NCBI RefSeq assembly: GCF_030272615.1
Contig: NC_081415.1
Location: forward strand, 108,502,406 to 108,566,405
DNA from: Cryptomeria japonica
Lineage: Eukaryota > Streptophyta > Pinopsida > Cupressales > Cupressaceae
Direction of reading: 5' to 3'
DNA length: 64,000 bases
In this document: piece by piece, positions 24,391 to 34,922 of the stretch
Layout of the letters: each line of letters begins with the position of its first letter
How positions within the stretch are numbered: position 1 is the stretch's first letter
Made by a program: the position numbers and the translations under genes
Notes under the pieces: generated by a model
Databases searched by the model: none
What the model saw: only the letters and a program-made list of their open reading frames with translations
Told to the model about the DNA's origin: nothing

Positions 24391-25269
24391 CTTCTACGCA
24401 CACCAGGGTCAAGGCTTCCCCTCCTTGACCATTGGTCTCTTTTCTATGACCAGTTTGCTATATATAGGTTGTTAAGTCTCATTGTAAAGGGTTCTCTCCC
24501 TACTGGCTTGAGCTACTTCATGCTTTTTCACTTCTCTTGACGATTTGTATATTTTCTTGCATTTCTACAACTATAGGTTTGGCCATTGGCCTGAGAATGA
24601 ATTGAAATCATCATTCTTGCCACTCCTCAACTTATGCATGGTGTGTGTATTTTCTTACCTTCATTATAAGTGTATGTTTTATGACTTTCTCTCATGTATA
24701 TGCTGAGTTAACTTAATTCAAAGTGTGACTTGTGGGAAACCTTCTCCCCTTTTGACATTCAACAAATTCTAACCTCCATACATGCGTTTGGGACCATTCA
24801 TGCCACTAAAATTTGTGCATCTCCAGGGTATTTCAATCGATTCTTTGTGTCATTTTGGGGTGGAGAGAGCAACATCCCTTATCTTGGTGCATCACCTCCT
24901 TTCATTTTAACATTTCCTTCTTACATTTTCCTCTGCAAGCTGTTAGGATAGGTTTAGAAGTAGAATTTGGAGTGTTGAGTTGGTTCAACACCTACACTTG
25001 GATGGTGAAGGAAGTTGGCCTTCTCCAGAGATTCAACCCCTTTGTGCAACGTCCCACACTTCGGGATTGTTTCCATGTTTCACGAGGTTGCTAAGTTGAT
25101 AGCTCGGCAAGGGTGCAAACTTTTGTGACAACAGAGACCATTACAATGCTTGTAGTGAATTGAAATGTTGTCACATTTATCAAATATGCATTGCACTCAC
25201 ACCAATATATGTGGCAAGAGAAACATTAACTGATTTGAGAGTTCCCTGAAGATTTATAGGCATACATGG

Positions 25270-25772
25270 TGTAATATCCCCTACTCATATATGACTGAAA
25301 GTGTGCAAGGAATATCAACAAACAATTGTTTCCTAACCTTCAATCTGTTGTTCAAAGGTATTAGACTGTATAACTACGTGTTATGCGGTTTTCTGGACAG
25401 TTGAATAACCTTGCATGTTATGCAGTTTTGACTGATATAATACTTCAGACTTGTTTTGACAGCATTAACTTCGGCTTACAATCAAAAGATGACTTGCAAA
25501 CAGCTACTAAACAATAGGACAATCCTCTAGAATGGAAGTACAGTTGTTTTTGGATTTCCCGATGCAATTACATGAATTAATATGCAATAATTGTACACCT
25601 ACAGCTGACTGGAATTTTAACAAACAGCTGACATGCAACCATATAACAATATGTAAATGAGATGCAACCTTATCTCTCCTTTATTTAGAAATAATAGGCT
25701 GATTACAAATGTCCAATCAAGTGCCAAAACACTTGGCTACTTAACAATGATTTTTCAAAATGTCTGAAGACA
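25270..25772 (+). mobile_element. Possible 503-bp solo LTR with CATGG target duplication
   Basis: The sequence starts TGTAATATCCCC and ends GAAGACA. CATGG occurs immediately before (25265-25269) and immediately after (25773-25777). The TG...CA ends plus a 5-bp duplication fit a solo LTR, but a 5-bp match can occur by chance within the kilobases scanned, and an alternative longer LTR was not excluded. Confidence 0.3.
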
Positions 25773-25777
25773 CATGG

Positions 25778-27455
25778 CAGCCATAGATTCATGCATACAA
25801 ACTGAAATACAAGTAAATATTAATGCCAAATGAATCTGGAAAATATCGCCTAGATCTGAGATTGAAGAAGCAAGCAATATCTTGTCTTTTGGAGCCTCCC
25901 TTGAGCCAAATCGAATTATTCTCCAAATCGCCCCTGCTGCAGATGTGAATGACTGATAACAATTGATTGCCAGCAATAAAGTCTCCTTTCAACCACTGAA
26001 TATCATCGTTGACCTTCTCCAATGACAGCGCTATAATCAAATGGTGATTTCAATGCTCAAGCAAGGTGATATTGAACAAAATCGTGGGTATGGGAGGTGA
26101 AGTTCGATTTGATTCAGACCTGCTATACAACCTGCAACCTCCTAATTTCTCCTTCAAATTGCTTCTAGGAGAATCGCCTAGCCTCCTCAATAGAAATCGA
26201 TGCACTTGGGTCACACAATAATGATGAGCTGAATACACCCAACCCCGTCTACCATGAAGATGCAATAAAAACTCAATACACACAATGTGAAGGATTGAAT
26301 TTATCCTCCACTCTCAGCTGCAACCCTTCAAAGGATCTCTCACCATCTCAATTATGCAAATCATAGGGAGGTATCATTCCCAATGATCAAATCTGCAGAA
26401 AACCTTGGCACCACAAGTCTAAACACGAGAAGATCTCAAATAACCAATGCCCAACAATGAGGCTGCCTCCTCTATTTATTCTTTTCCCTCAAGAGGTCGG
26501 CCTCCTTCAAAAAATAAAATAATATTTAATTGAACTCCTAGAAGATTCCCCTTAAATAATAATAATATTATTTAAGTGACTTTATTATTTAATTTGCACT
26601 TTAGATAATTAAAATATCATTATGAATATAAACTGCAACACACCTGACATCATACGTGAGAATTCATTATCTCACTTAAAATCATATGGAATGTGAAGCC
26701 ACAAGCAACTGCCCAGTCAACCCTCTCATCAACCTTTTGGCTATGAGGATCAAGTAATAGGTCAAAGTCCTCTACAGATTGGTCCTCATGAAAATGGGGA
26801 CATCCATGCATTGATGTCATATATACATCACAAATCTTGTGACAATCACAAAGTTGCTGCTCCAACTAGATTGGATTGACAGGAGTTGGATCTCTATAAA
26901 GCTCTAGCAGCTAGAGCCCTAAAACAACCAATTACCAACCACGTGAAAAGAGAGAACTTGTACATATAGCAGCTAGGAGTCACACCCTCAAATGCCAACA
27001 GAAATATACATTATACCTAGCATTTAAAATTAACCTATTGCATTGATGCTTGCACTAAGGATTAACAATAACCATTGAAGAATGCATTTTGAATGTTGCA
27101 GGGCTCAAGTCAAGGCTTAATGGTGGTCTAGAAGTTCTTAGGGTAGTTGGACAAGCACGCCTAACCATGGTAATGGAAATGACCTTCCGGGCATCAAATT
27201 TGTGTTCATGTCCTTACACCTAGTGCTACTATAGAGACATATTATACAACTCGACCAACTTAAGTGTTGTATGCTATGGTGGCAAACATGTGGTCCAATA
27301 ATATTACATCTCGCAACACATATTGACAACTAAACCAGAATATGCCAAAATATTTCACCTTTTACCCATCATGCATTGCACATATGGAAGTGGGACCCAC
27401 AATCAAAACCACAATGCAAAGGTGTTGAGGGACACAATTGAACACCACTAGCTAG
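25778..27455. other. No gene seen; repeat-like intronic DNA
   Basis: AT-rich sequence with AATAAA-like motifs and no supported reading frame. Short open frames here lack recognisable motifs. Confidence 0.5.
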
Positions 27456-27460
27456 AGACC
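27456..27460. repeat. Target-site duplication AGACC (left) of the outer solo LTR
   Basis: AGACC directly precedes TGTTGACGTG at 27461. The same five bases follow GTCACAACA at 39238-39242. Confidence 0.8.
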
Positions 27461-28401
27461 TGTTGACGTGTATTTTGTACACAGCCTAACACAGAATAAA
27501 ATACCCAAGGGTACCTTATCCTCTCTTGAATAAAGTTTCTGAATGCTGAAGATATCGCGAAAAGGATCAATCGGAGAAACTTCAAGGTTCTTGTATGTAG
27601 GATCTCTACGTGTGGATAAGCTCTCTGTGGTATGATGTGATTTGCTGGAATCACAAGGGGACTTACATTTGATGATTGAACTTCTGATTTGCCTTTGAAT
27701 ATTGCTGGAACACAGGATCTTACTGCCTTAGATTTGAAAAATGGAAAAAAGATGAGGGCGAAGAGAGGATCTAATCCTAATACTAAGAATGTAGGAGCAA
27801 TGATTGATCTTTGATGAAACTCTAACTAGGTCTTGTTTTGACATCGCAGGACCATCTCCACAAGGCTAGTGTGATCTTCGAAGGGAAGATTTATGATGTT
27901 CAAATCATCACTGCAGGCATAGACACCATCAGGTTGATGCATATCAATGAAGAAGCGACAATTGAAGTTAAGCTTAAGCTGAACGATTCCAGTTGACTAC
28001 ACAAGGCAAGTCTACAATCAACAAACTGCTAGTAGTATGGATATACGAATTTCACCATCAATCAAGCATATTTCTTCCACTCATCTAATAACATGAAATC
28101 AAATATGAGAAGTATAAAGACCATGCAAATTGTCGATTCGACCCATAAATTTCACCATTTCTTCAATGAAGTTACAAGTCTTTTACAACAACATCTTGGC
28201 AACAATCTTTGCCTTCTCTCTCTACTCTACTCTAATTACTATTCTATCAACTAGCTAACTACTCTCTATTTGTCTTCTAACCGCTTTCCAACTCCTTCCT
28301 AACTACCTTTACAAAATGAAATGCCAGGGCTTATATAGTGCCCTCAATACAATTCGATGGCTTAGATCAATTCGAGATCAATGGCCAAGCTTCAACAATG
28401 A

Positions 28402-28419
28402 AAACCCTAATTAGGGTTT
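28402..28419. promoter_or_regulatory. Palindromic telo-box AAACCCTAATTAGGGTTT (LTR1)
   Basis: A perfect 18-bp palindrome made of two head-to-head plant telo-box motifs (AAACCCTA). It recurs at 9263, 38248 and, with one change, 43706, always downstream of the ORF or its remnant. Confidence 0.6.
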
Positions 28420-28781
28420 GTTACAACCATTACATAACATTTAATGCTTGACCAATGATAAAATTGTATTGCTTGGACACATGTCCTCTCTAGAAAAATC
28501 GACCAATGGATAGCCGGGGTAGGTACATCGGAGTTTGTGCCACCTTCCATGATTAGGTACATTGAATCTGGACATGCTGAGGTGGACCACACTGACTGGA
28601 GAAGTGATGACTAGGATGCCACCTCGTCTGACACTTGTAACTTGGTAAATATTCAACTTGATGTTGTTGAGAAGCTAGCTTCAATTAATTCTTCTGGAAC
28701 TATCTGCTTCTTCAACGAACCCTTGCTCTGACTTCTTGTGTCCTTGATTTGCAGGATGATGATGTACCTCGCCTTGGAATG

Positions 28782-28907
28782 CTAGACTGGAGGAGGCCGC
28801 CCTTGTCCTTGCTTGATCGTCCTTGAGGAGACCGTCCTTGATCTGGCTTGATTTTCCTTGAGGAGAACCTTCCGACTTGTAGATCCTTCAAGCTTGGGAG
28901 TCGCCAT
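28782..28907 (-). pseudogene. Residual start of the LTR-borne ORF in LTR1
   Basis: The minus-strand ATG at 28907 opens MATPKLEGSTSRK, matching the ORF start in copies A and LTR2, but the frame stops at 28784-28782 after 41 codons. The bulk of the ~3.2-kb ORF is absent, and sequence related to the ORF 3' flank follows within a few hundred bases. This is an internally deleted copy that cannot encode the protein. Confidence 0.75.
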
Positions 28908-28915
28908 CTTGATAC

Positions 28916-29124
28916 CTACACAACATTTCAAAATTAGTAATATATCTTGAAATCTAAAAATTAAACTTTAAAAGGAAGATTCAAGATTTTAATTAGGAAA
29001 CTTCATGATAAATCTTGAGTTATCATTTCCTAATTAACCATGCAATACTTAGACTTTTCTAAAAAATGTCTAAAAAAAAAAAAATCAAACCTTGAATAAG
29101 GGTGTCAAGATGATTTTGCCATAC
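28916..29124 (-). promoter_or_regulatory. Putative 5'-UTR intron (LTR1 copy)
   Basis: On the minus strand a GAG|GTATGG donor at 29124 and a TGTGTAG acceptor ending at 28916 match those in the other two LTRs, with the same internal hairpin at 28991-29036. Confidence 0.45.
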
Positions 29125-29344
29125 CTCTTCTTGAGAATTAACTCTAAGAAATGATGTAAAAATAGATTTCGCTAGGCAAAGCATAGATCAAAGCCTTCTC
29201 TTGAACAACTTGCGCCCCCTTTAGCTAGCTTCTTCAAGATCTGGAAATTCGCCTTCAAATGTAGCAAGAAATTCGCCTCTCCTTTCTTTGCCTTTTCCAA
29301 ATCGCACTTGAAACAATGAGTGAATGATTTGAATAATGAAAACA

Positions 29345-29362
29345 CACCTCAAATATATAGAG
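29345..29362 (-). promoter_or_regulatory. TATA promoter of LTR1 ORF remnant
   Basis: The minus strand reads GAGCGCTCTATATATTTGAGG, collinear with GAGCGCTATATATAAGGGG in LTR2. Paired AAGTCGGCC boxes occur upstream (plus-strand GGCCGACTT near 29391 and 29438). Confidence 0.45.
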
Positions 29363-29689
29363 CGCTCACCATTTTAATTTTCCATAGGCCGACTTTGAAA
29401 ATAAGTCAAAAATAAATAAAAATTAAATAAAAGAAGAGGCCGACTTTATAAATAATATTAAAATAATACCCCAAGCGCTCTTTCTTTTGATTTTAAATTA
29501 ATAATAATTAATTTCAAATGCCTTTATAATTAAAAAATTTCGATTTTAAGGCTCAAAATTAATTATTAAATGCCATGCGCCATCATTAAATGTCAATTTA
29601 ATTTCAAAATATTTCAAGGTTTTATCGAATTTGCAATTTGAAGGATATTGGCGCCCAAGCATGGGAAAATAATAGATATCAACAAGATT

Positions 29690-31513
29690 GCTCTGGTCCC
29701 TTGGAGAGGGACAGGAGCGCCTATACCTTTTGGACCTCACACTTCTTTTTTTTACGTCCAAGACCTCATTTTTGACGTCCAAGATGGCATTTTTACTTAG
29801 AATTTCGAGTTCAATTTATTCGATCTTTGAAATGAGTGCATTTTAAAGCATTTTCGCCCTGGTCCCTTGGAGAGGGACAGGAGCGATTTCATCTTTTGTC
29901 CTTGGTCCTTGTCTTTCAAATCGCCACTTCAAGTTTGGAGGCAAACAATGATCTTCGTTCGTCCTTTAATGCATGTTCAACTCCATTTTGCAAGGCAAAC
30001 TTTGACCTTCTTAAGACTTTTGCCCTAGTCCTCCAATGAAGGACAGGAGCGATCTTTACATTTTGGCATAAGATTGTTGACTCTTTGGGTTATTTCTTTG
30101 TTCACCATCTTTCAAAAGACATTTCTCACTTTGCATCTCTTTGTCTTGGCATGATTTTGGAAGGAAATGATTGATTTGAAGGATATCGCCTTGGTCCTTG
30201 AGTGAAGGACAGGAGCGCCATTTAGTTGATTGTGCAAATTCTTGATCTCCTCGTCCTTGAATTACCTTTAAGGCACAAAACATGCTTTCTCCATTTTATC
30301 TAAAGTCGTGAAAATGAGAAATGGTATTTCAATCGTTAGGCACTTAGGCGTTTTGAAGATTTCGCTCTAGTCCCTTGGAGAGGGACAGGAGCGCCCTAGC
30401 CAATTTTCATCGATTTGGTGGTCTTTGCAATCTCGTACCCTCTTGAAGCACTTTAAATATCATTTTGACCTTGTGTCTTGACTTGGATTCGTCCAAATTT
30501 GGAGAGGAAGGACTGGATATTAAGTTTTTCGCCTTGGTCCCTTAGAGAGGGACAGGAGCTATTTTGCAAATCCAAGCTTATCCGTCCTTTGTTAGCCTTC
30601 CAAATTATATTCAATGCATAAATCATGTTTTCCTTGGTCTCTTCAAATCATAAAATTGTCTTGATCCTGCAAGAACAGTGCAAATTTGAAATTCAAGCTC
30701 CGGTCCTTCATTGAGGGACGGGAGCACTTTTGCAATTACAAGCCAATTCGTCCTTTGCTAGCTTCGAAAATTATCTTCAACGGATCGATTGTGTCTTCCT
30801 CCACCCACCTCAAACGCGAAACTTGCTTTCCTTTTGCCAAAAACTTGCCTTGAGGGAAAATCGCTCTAGTCCCTTGGAGAGGGACAGGAGCGCCCTTTGA
30901 AAATAGCCCTGGTCCCTGGGTGAGGGACAGGAGCGAACTTGTCATTTAGGTTGGTTTTCTCCTTTGTGGCCCACTTAAATTATATTCAACGGACAGAGCA
31001 CACTCCCCTTGGCCTCTTCCAATCGCAAAATTATTTAAGTCTTGTGAGGATAATGCAAATTTGGGATTCAAGCTCCGGTCCTTCAGTGAGGGACACGAGC
31101 GAATTTTGCTCTCTAGGCCAAATCGTTACAATTTTCATCAAAAAATGTCTTGGCTAAGGAAGATATCATCTTACTTCATGCTATGAATAAAAGTTAATGT
31201 CCAAAAAAGGTCTAAAATTGTGCACATAAAGAAAAGCGCTCTGGTCCTTCAGTGAGGGACAGGAGCGAATTTGACCTTCTAGGTAAAAACTTCATCATTT
31301 CATTGTTTTTGATCAAGTCTGGATGCTCTATCATGCTCATTTCGTCCTTCACCATGCTTTTGATGTCTCAATTTAACCAAACAAGGCCAGGAATGGCTCA
31401 AATAAGTATTTTCGCCCTGGTCCCTTGGTGAGGGACAGGAGCGCTTTGCCTTGGTCCCTTGGAGAGGGACAGGAGCGAAATTCGCTCTGGATCCTCAGTG
31501 AGGGACAGGAGCG
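29690..31513. repeat. Hairpin array in LTR1: 14 imperfect palindromes at ~166-bp pitch
   Basis: Hairpins start near 29690, 29855, 30021, 30187, 30363, 30530, 30697, 30862, 30905, 31071, 31236, 31413, 31447 and 31483. Most steps are 165-177 bp, with a 43-bp doublet at 30862/30905 as in the other arrays and a close-packed trio at the end. Some stems change on both sides together: TCCTT pairs with AAGGA at 30187, in place of TCCCT with AGGGA. Confidence 0.9.
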
Positions 31514-31685
31514 AAATTTGACTTTTTGAACTCTCTATCAGGATAATTTTTATGGAATATAACATTTAAGTATAAGAAATTTAAGTTATATTCCATATAT
31601 ACTTTCAGGATGTTTGAGAGTGGTTTCAGTCTTCAAACCTCCAGGAGTTATATTGCAAAATCTAGTTTTTTGAGGTTTTTCAGTT

Positions 31686-31806
31686 TCCAGACTTAGTCAA
31701 ATTTCAGGATCAGGACATTCCAGACTTAGCCAAATTTCAGGATCAGGACTTTAGACTTAGCCAAATTTCAGGACATTCCAGACTTAGCCAAATTTCAGGA
31801 CCAGGG
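31686..31806. repeat. Four-copy short tandem repeat in LTR1
   Basis: CAGACTTAGCCAAATTTCAGG-like units occur four times between 31686 and 31806, with period about 30-37 bp. This lies between the hairpin array and the LTR1 outer end; copy A has no obvious equivalent. Confidence 0.8.
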
Positions 31807-31927
31807 CATCACTTAAGTAGGACTTGCTACCCTATTGATCTCCCCGACAGCACTCAAAATGCAAAGGCTAACTAACAAAACCCTAAAAAACCTAAAGAGA
31901 CAAACCCTAAAAAGCAAAAAAAGCAAG

Positions 31928-31932
31928 GGTCC
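31928..31932. repeat. Target-site duplication GGTCC (left) of inner solo LTR
   Basis: GGTCC precedes TGTTGTGACC at 31933 and is repeated at 39195-39199 after CGTCAACA. The site belongs to the GGTCC of LTR1 itself. Confidence 0.85.
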
Positions 31933-32374
31933 TGTTGTGACCATTTCACACATCGCCCCATCGCAAATGGGGACCCCCTCTTTTTGCTCATTTTTCGCTC
32001 GTTTTCGCTTTCGTTTTTAGGGTTTTGTTAGTCGGTTAGTCGTCTGGATTTAGGGTCAAGCCTTAGGGTTTTAAATGTTGTCTTTTCAGGCCAAAATCCA
32101 GTCGTTTTTGAGAGCTTTCGAGCTTCCTTTTCTAGGATGCAAATTTTGAATGCAATGAGTTCGCCAAAATGGTCTAATTTTCAATTGGAATGTTGATGCA
32201 GAGCTTAAATTTGTCTAAGTATTGACAGTCAATGTGAATTTTTGTCCGATTGAATATTTTGACCAAATTTTGACTTTTTTTGATTTTGATCCTGGGCATT
32301 GGAATTGATTTGTTTTCGCCTCGTGAAGTGTTAAAATGAGAAAAATCATGTTATTTTGGCCTGTAGGAGCAAAA

Positions 32375-33962
32375 TCGCTCCTGTCCCTCAGTGAAGGACG
32401 GGAGCTCATTTTCAAATATCTCATCATCCCTGCAGAGTCCAGACAAATTTCAAGTTGGAAGTGATGGAGAACGGCGATATCTTTCCATTGAATATAAATT
32501 GAAGATTTTCATGAGCACAGAAATGCCTCCAGGAGGAAAATCGCTCCTGTCCCTCAGTGAAGGACCGGAGCTACAAATCAAATTTCGCCTTGTCCTTGCA
32601 AGATTTCGATGACTTAATGATTTGAGGACGTCCAAAGGAAGATGCTTTGCCAAATGAATATAATTTGAGATGCAGAAACGAAGGAGAATGACCTATATTG
32701 ACCAAATCGCTCCTGTCCCTCTCCAAGGGACCAGGGCGAGGTACCTTGTAGCTCTCGTCCCTCTCCAAGGGACTAGAGCGATTTCCTTCATTATGCAAAA
32801 TCCAGACAAAGGTCAAGGCAAGTTTACGTTCAAAAACAAGGAAAAACATGAGATAAATGCGTTGAATATAAATTGAAGATTTTTGGGACGTCCATAACAG
32901 TGCTAAATGCCTAGTTCGCTCCTGTCCCTCAGGAAGGGACCAGAGCGATTTTTGATATAATTGATTTTCTTGCAAAGTTACAAACAATGTCAAGGCATGA
33001 ACGAATAGAGTGAAGAAGGACGAGTTCGTTGAATATAAACTCGGAACCTGGCAAGGTGAGATAAAGGCCACAAAAGGAGGATCGCTCCTGTCCCTCTCCA
33101 AGGGACAAAGGCGATGCAATGGTGATGTTACTTCCTATGCAAGTTCAAAGACGATCCAAGTCAAGACAAGGTGGCGAGGGACATTTCAAGGCGTCTTTAG
33201 CAAGCACAAACATTAAAAGGTCGTCACAATGATGAAATTCGCATCCTATAGCCTAGTTCGCTCCTGTCCCTCAGGAAGGGACCAGGGCGATGTTAGATGC
33301 ATTGGCCATTTCATGCAAAATTTACGTAAGGACAAGACTTCGCAATGTTTTAGAGGGTCCAAGGCATCGTTTGAAGATAAATGCAAGAGTTTTTCAACGT
33401 CCAAACATCGCCAACCAAGGTGAAAAGCCCCCATCGCTCCTGTCCTTTGGACAAGGACCAGGGCGACCTTATCAAAAGCACGCATATTCCTTCAAGATCA
33501 AAGCTAGGCGAAGTTAGGAAGGGTGAAGGACGACGTTTGAAGGACATCTCAACGAAGATCAAGGTTTAAAGTTGACAAGGTCAAGGAGAAAACATGGATC
33601 GCTCCTGTCCCTCTCCAAGGGACAAGGGCGATGATCCCTTTAATACACCCAAAACTTCATGCGAGCAAATGGAATAAGCGCAAAAGACACGAACAAAGGA
33701 TGTTATTCGCCAACAATGAAAGATCGAAGTTAAAAGATGCAAGATGAACGTGGAAACAAGAAGATCGCTCCTGTCCTTTGGACAAGGACCAGGGCGATGT
33801 ACACTCAAAAGGCACTTAAGCACACATGCAAGATGATCAAATGCGAAGAACCCATCGAGATGATCGATTTTCAACGTGGAGATAAAGAAGTTGGACGTAA
33901 GAAATGCAAAAATCGAAACCAAAATGTGGATCGCTCCTGTCCCTCTCCAAGGGACCAGAGCG
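32375..33962. repeat. Hairpin array in LTR2: 11 imperfect palindromes at ~166-bp pitch
   Basis: Hairpins start near 32375, 32542, 32708, 32751, 32917, 33083, 33259, 33435, 33600, 33765 and 33932. Read here they run CGCTCCTGTCCCT...AGGGACCAGGGCG. Steps are 165-176 bp plus the same 43-bp doublet (32708/32751). At 33435 and 33765 the stem is TCCTT with AAGGA, a paired change. The array ends ~340 bp before the ORF promoter. Confidence 0.9.
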
Positions 33963-34199
33963 ATGAGGTACGTCCCTTTGTCTTCCAATTTTGGCGCCAA
34001 GTAAGCAATTCGAATTTTCCTCAAATGCTAAATCGATTTAAAAAATTGAATATCCATTTTATTTAGCATTTAATATGGCGTTATCTTTTATTAATTATTT
34101 TTTGCCTTTATTTAAAAATCGAAATTTGCAAAATAAAAACGCAAGGCATTAATAATTAATTAATTAATTAATAAAATCGATTTGGAGCGCTCAATTAAG

Positions 34200-34310
34200 C
34201 AAGTCGGCCTTGTTATTTTATTGCAAATCATTTAAAATCATTTTTAAAAATGGTTTTATTTATCAAGTCGGCCTAGGGGATGAAAAGGTGTGAGCGCTAT
34301 ATATAAGGGG
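34200..34310 (+). promoter_or_regulatory. Promoter of the LTR2 ORF: paired AAGTCGGCCT boxes and TATA
   Basis: AAGTCGGCCT occurs at about 34200 and 34265, followed by GCGCTATATATAAGGGG (TATA near 34298-34308). The same box-box-TATA order occurs in copy A and LTR1, so it is likely a conserved RNA polymerase II promoter about 600 bp before the ORF. Confidence 0.6.
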
Positions 34311-34714
34311 AGTGGAAATTTTCATTTTCACATAATCATTTTTACCTTTCTTCATGCGAATGGAGGAGAGGTGAACATAGTGCGAAGTGTGTTCAAAGGT
34401 GGTGCGAATTTCATTCATCCAAAGGGTGGCGCTTTATACATCAAGGGTGGTGCGAATTTGAAGACCACACCAAATGCGAACTTGAGGATACATTAAGGCG
34501 AATTTGCTAAAGACTTGGAGGATTTGTTTGAGCGATTTGTCAAGGACAAATTTGAAGATCATTTAAGACCACGTCTAAGGCGATACTTGAAGATCACGTT
34601 CACTCCAAAGGTGGCAAAGTCAGTTTTGAGGAGATCATATTAAAGATTATTTTATACCTCAATTTTGCCTAGGCGAATTTTGTTTTTGCATTCTAGAGTT
34701 AGCTCTCTATTGAG

Positions 34715-34920
34715 GTATGGCGATTTTAATTATTATTGCTTTATTCATTCATCGTCGTATTTCAAATTTTGAAGTTTTGAATTTTGAATCTCTTAGCTCA
34801 ATCGTTGTTTTTTAGGAAATGATAACTCTAGAGACTTATCATGATGTTTCCTAAAAATTTATCTCTCTTATTTACGCTATTTATTGCAAAATCTAGTTCT
34901 TATAATGAAATGTTGTGTAG
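34715..34920 (+). promoter_or_regulatory. Putative 5'-UTR intron of the LTR2 ORF
   Basis: The donor ATTGAG|GTATGG and acceptor TGTTGTGTAG enclose 206 bp. The start codon lies two bases after the acceptor. A hairpin at 34813-34852 (TAGGAAATGATAAC against TTATCATGATGTTTCCTA) is conserved in the other LTRs. Transcript evidence would be needed to prove splicing. Confidence 0.5.
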
Positions 34921-34922
34921 GT

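Larger units (their letters stand above)
27461..31932 (-). mobile_element. Outer solo LTR (LTR1), main part; continues at 39200-39237
   Basis: TGTTGACGTGTATTTT at 27461 matches the reverse complement of the end of LTR2 (AAAATACACGTCAACA). The body is homologous to LTR2 in inverted orientation: shared tail, telo-box palindrome, TATA, ORF start and hairpin array. It is interrupted after GGTCC at 31932 by insertion of LTR2, and its last 38 bases resume at 39200-39237. Rejoined length is about 4,510 bp, shorter than LTR2 mainly because almost the whole ORF is deleted. It is flanked by the 5-bp duplication AGACC. Strand is given in the ORF direction. Confidence 0.85.

Noticed and set aside
24049-24540. 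Overlapping open frames of 67-173 codons on both strands
   Set aside because: They arise from the stop-poor pyrimidine-rich minisatellite; there is no domain and the composition is low-complexity.
29690-33962. CRISPR-like arrays (regular short repeats with spacers)
   Set aside because: Spacers are themselves related and ~135 bp long, the repeats are imperfect hairpins inside LTRs, and the genome is a plant with no cas genes.
34884-34922. Longer start of the LTR2 ORF at 34884 (13 extra codons)
   Set aside because: These codons fall inside the conserved putative intron and are not shared as coding sequence by copies A and LTR1, which all begin MATPK.
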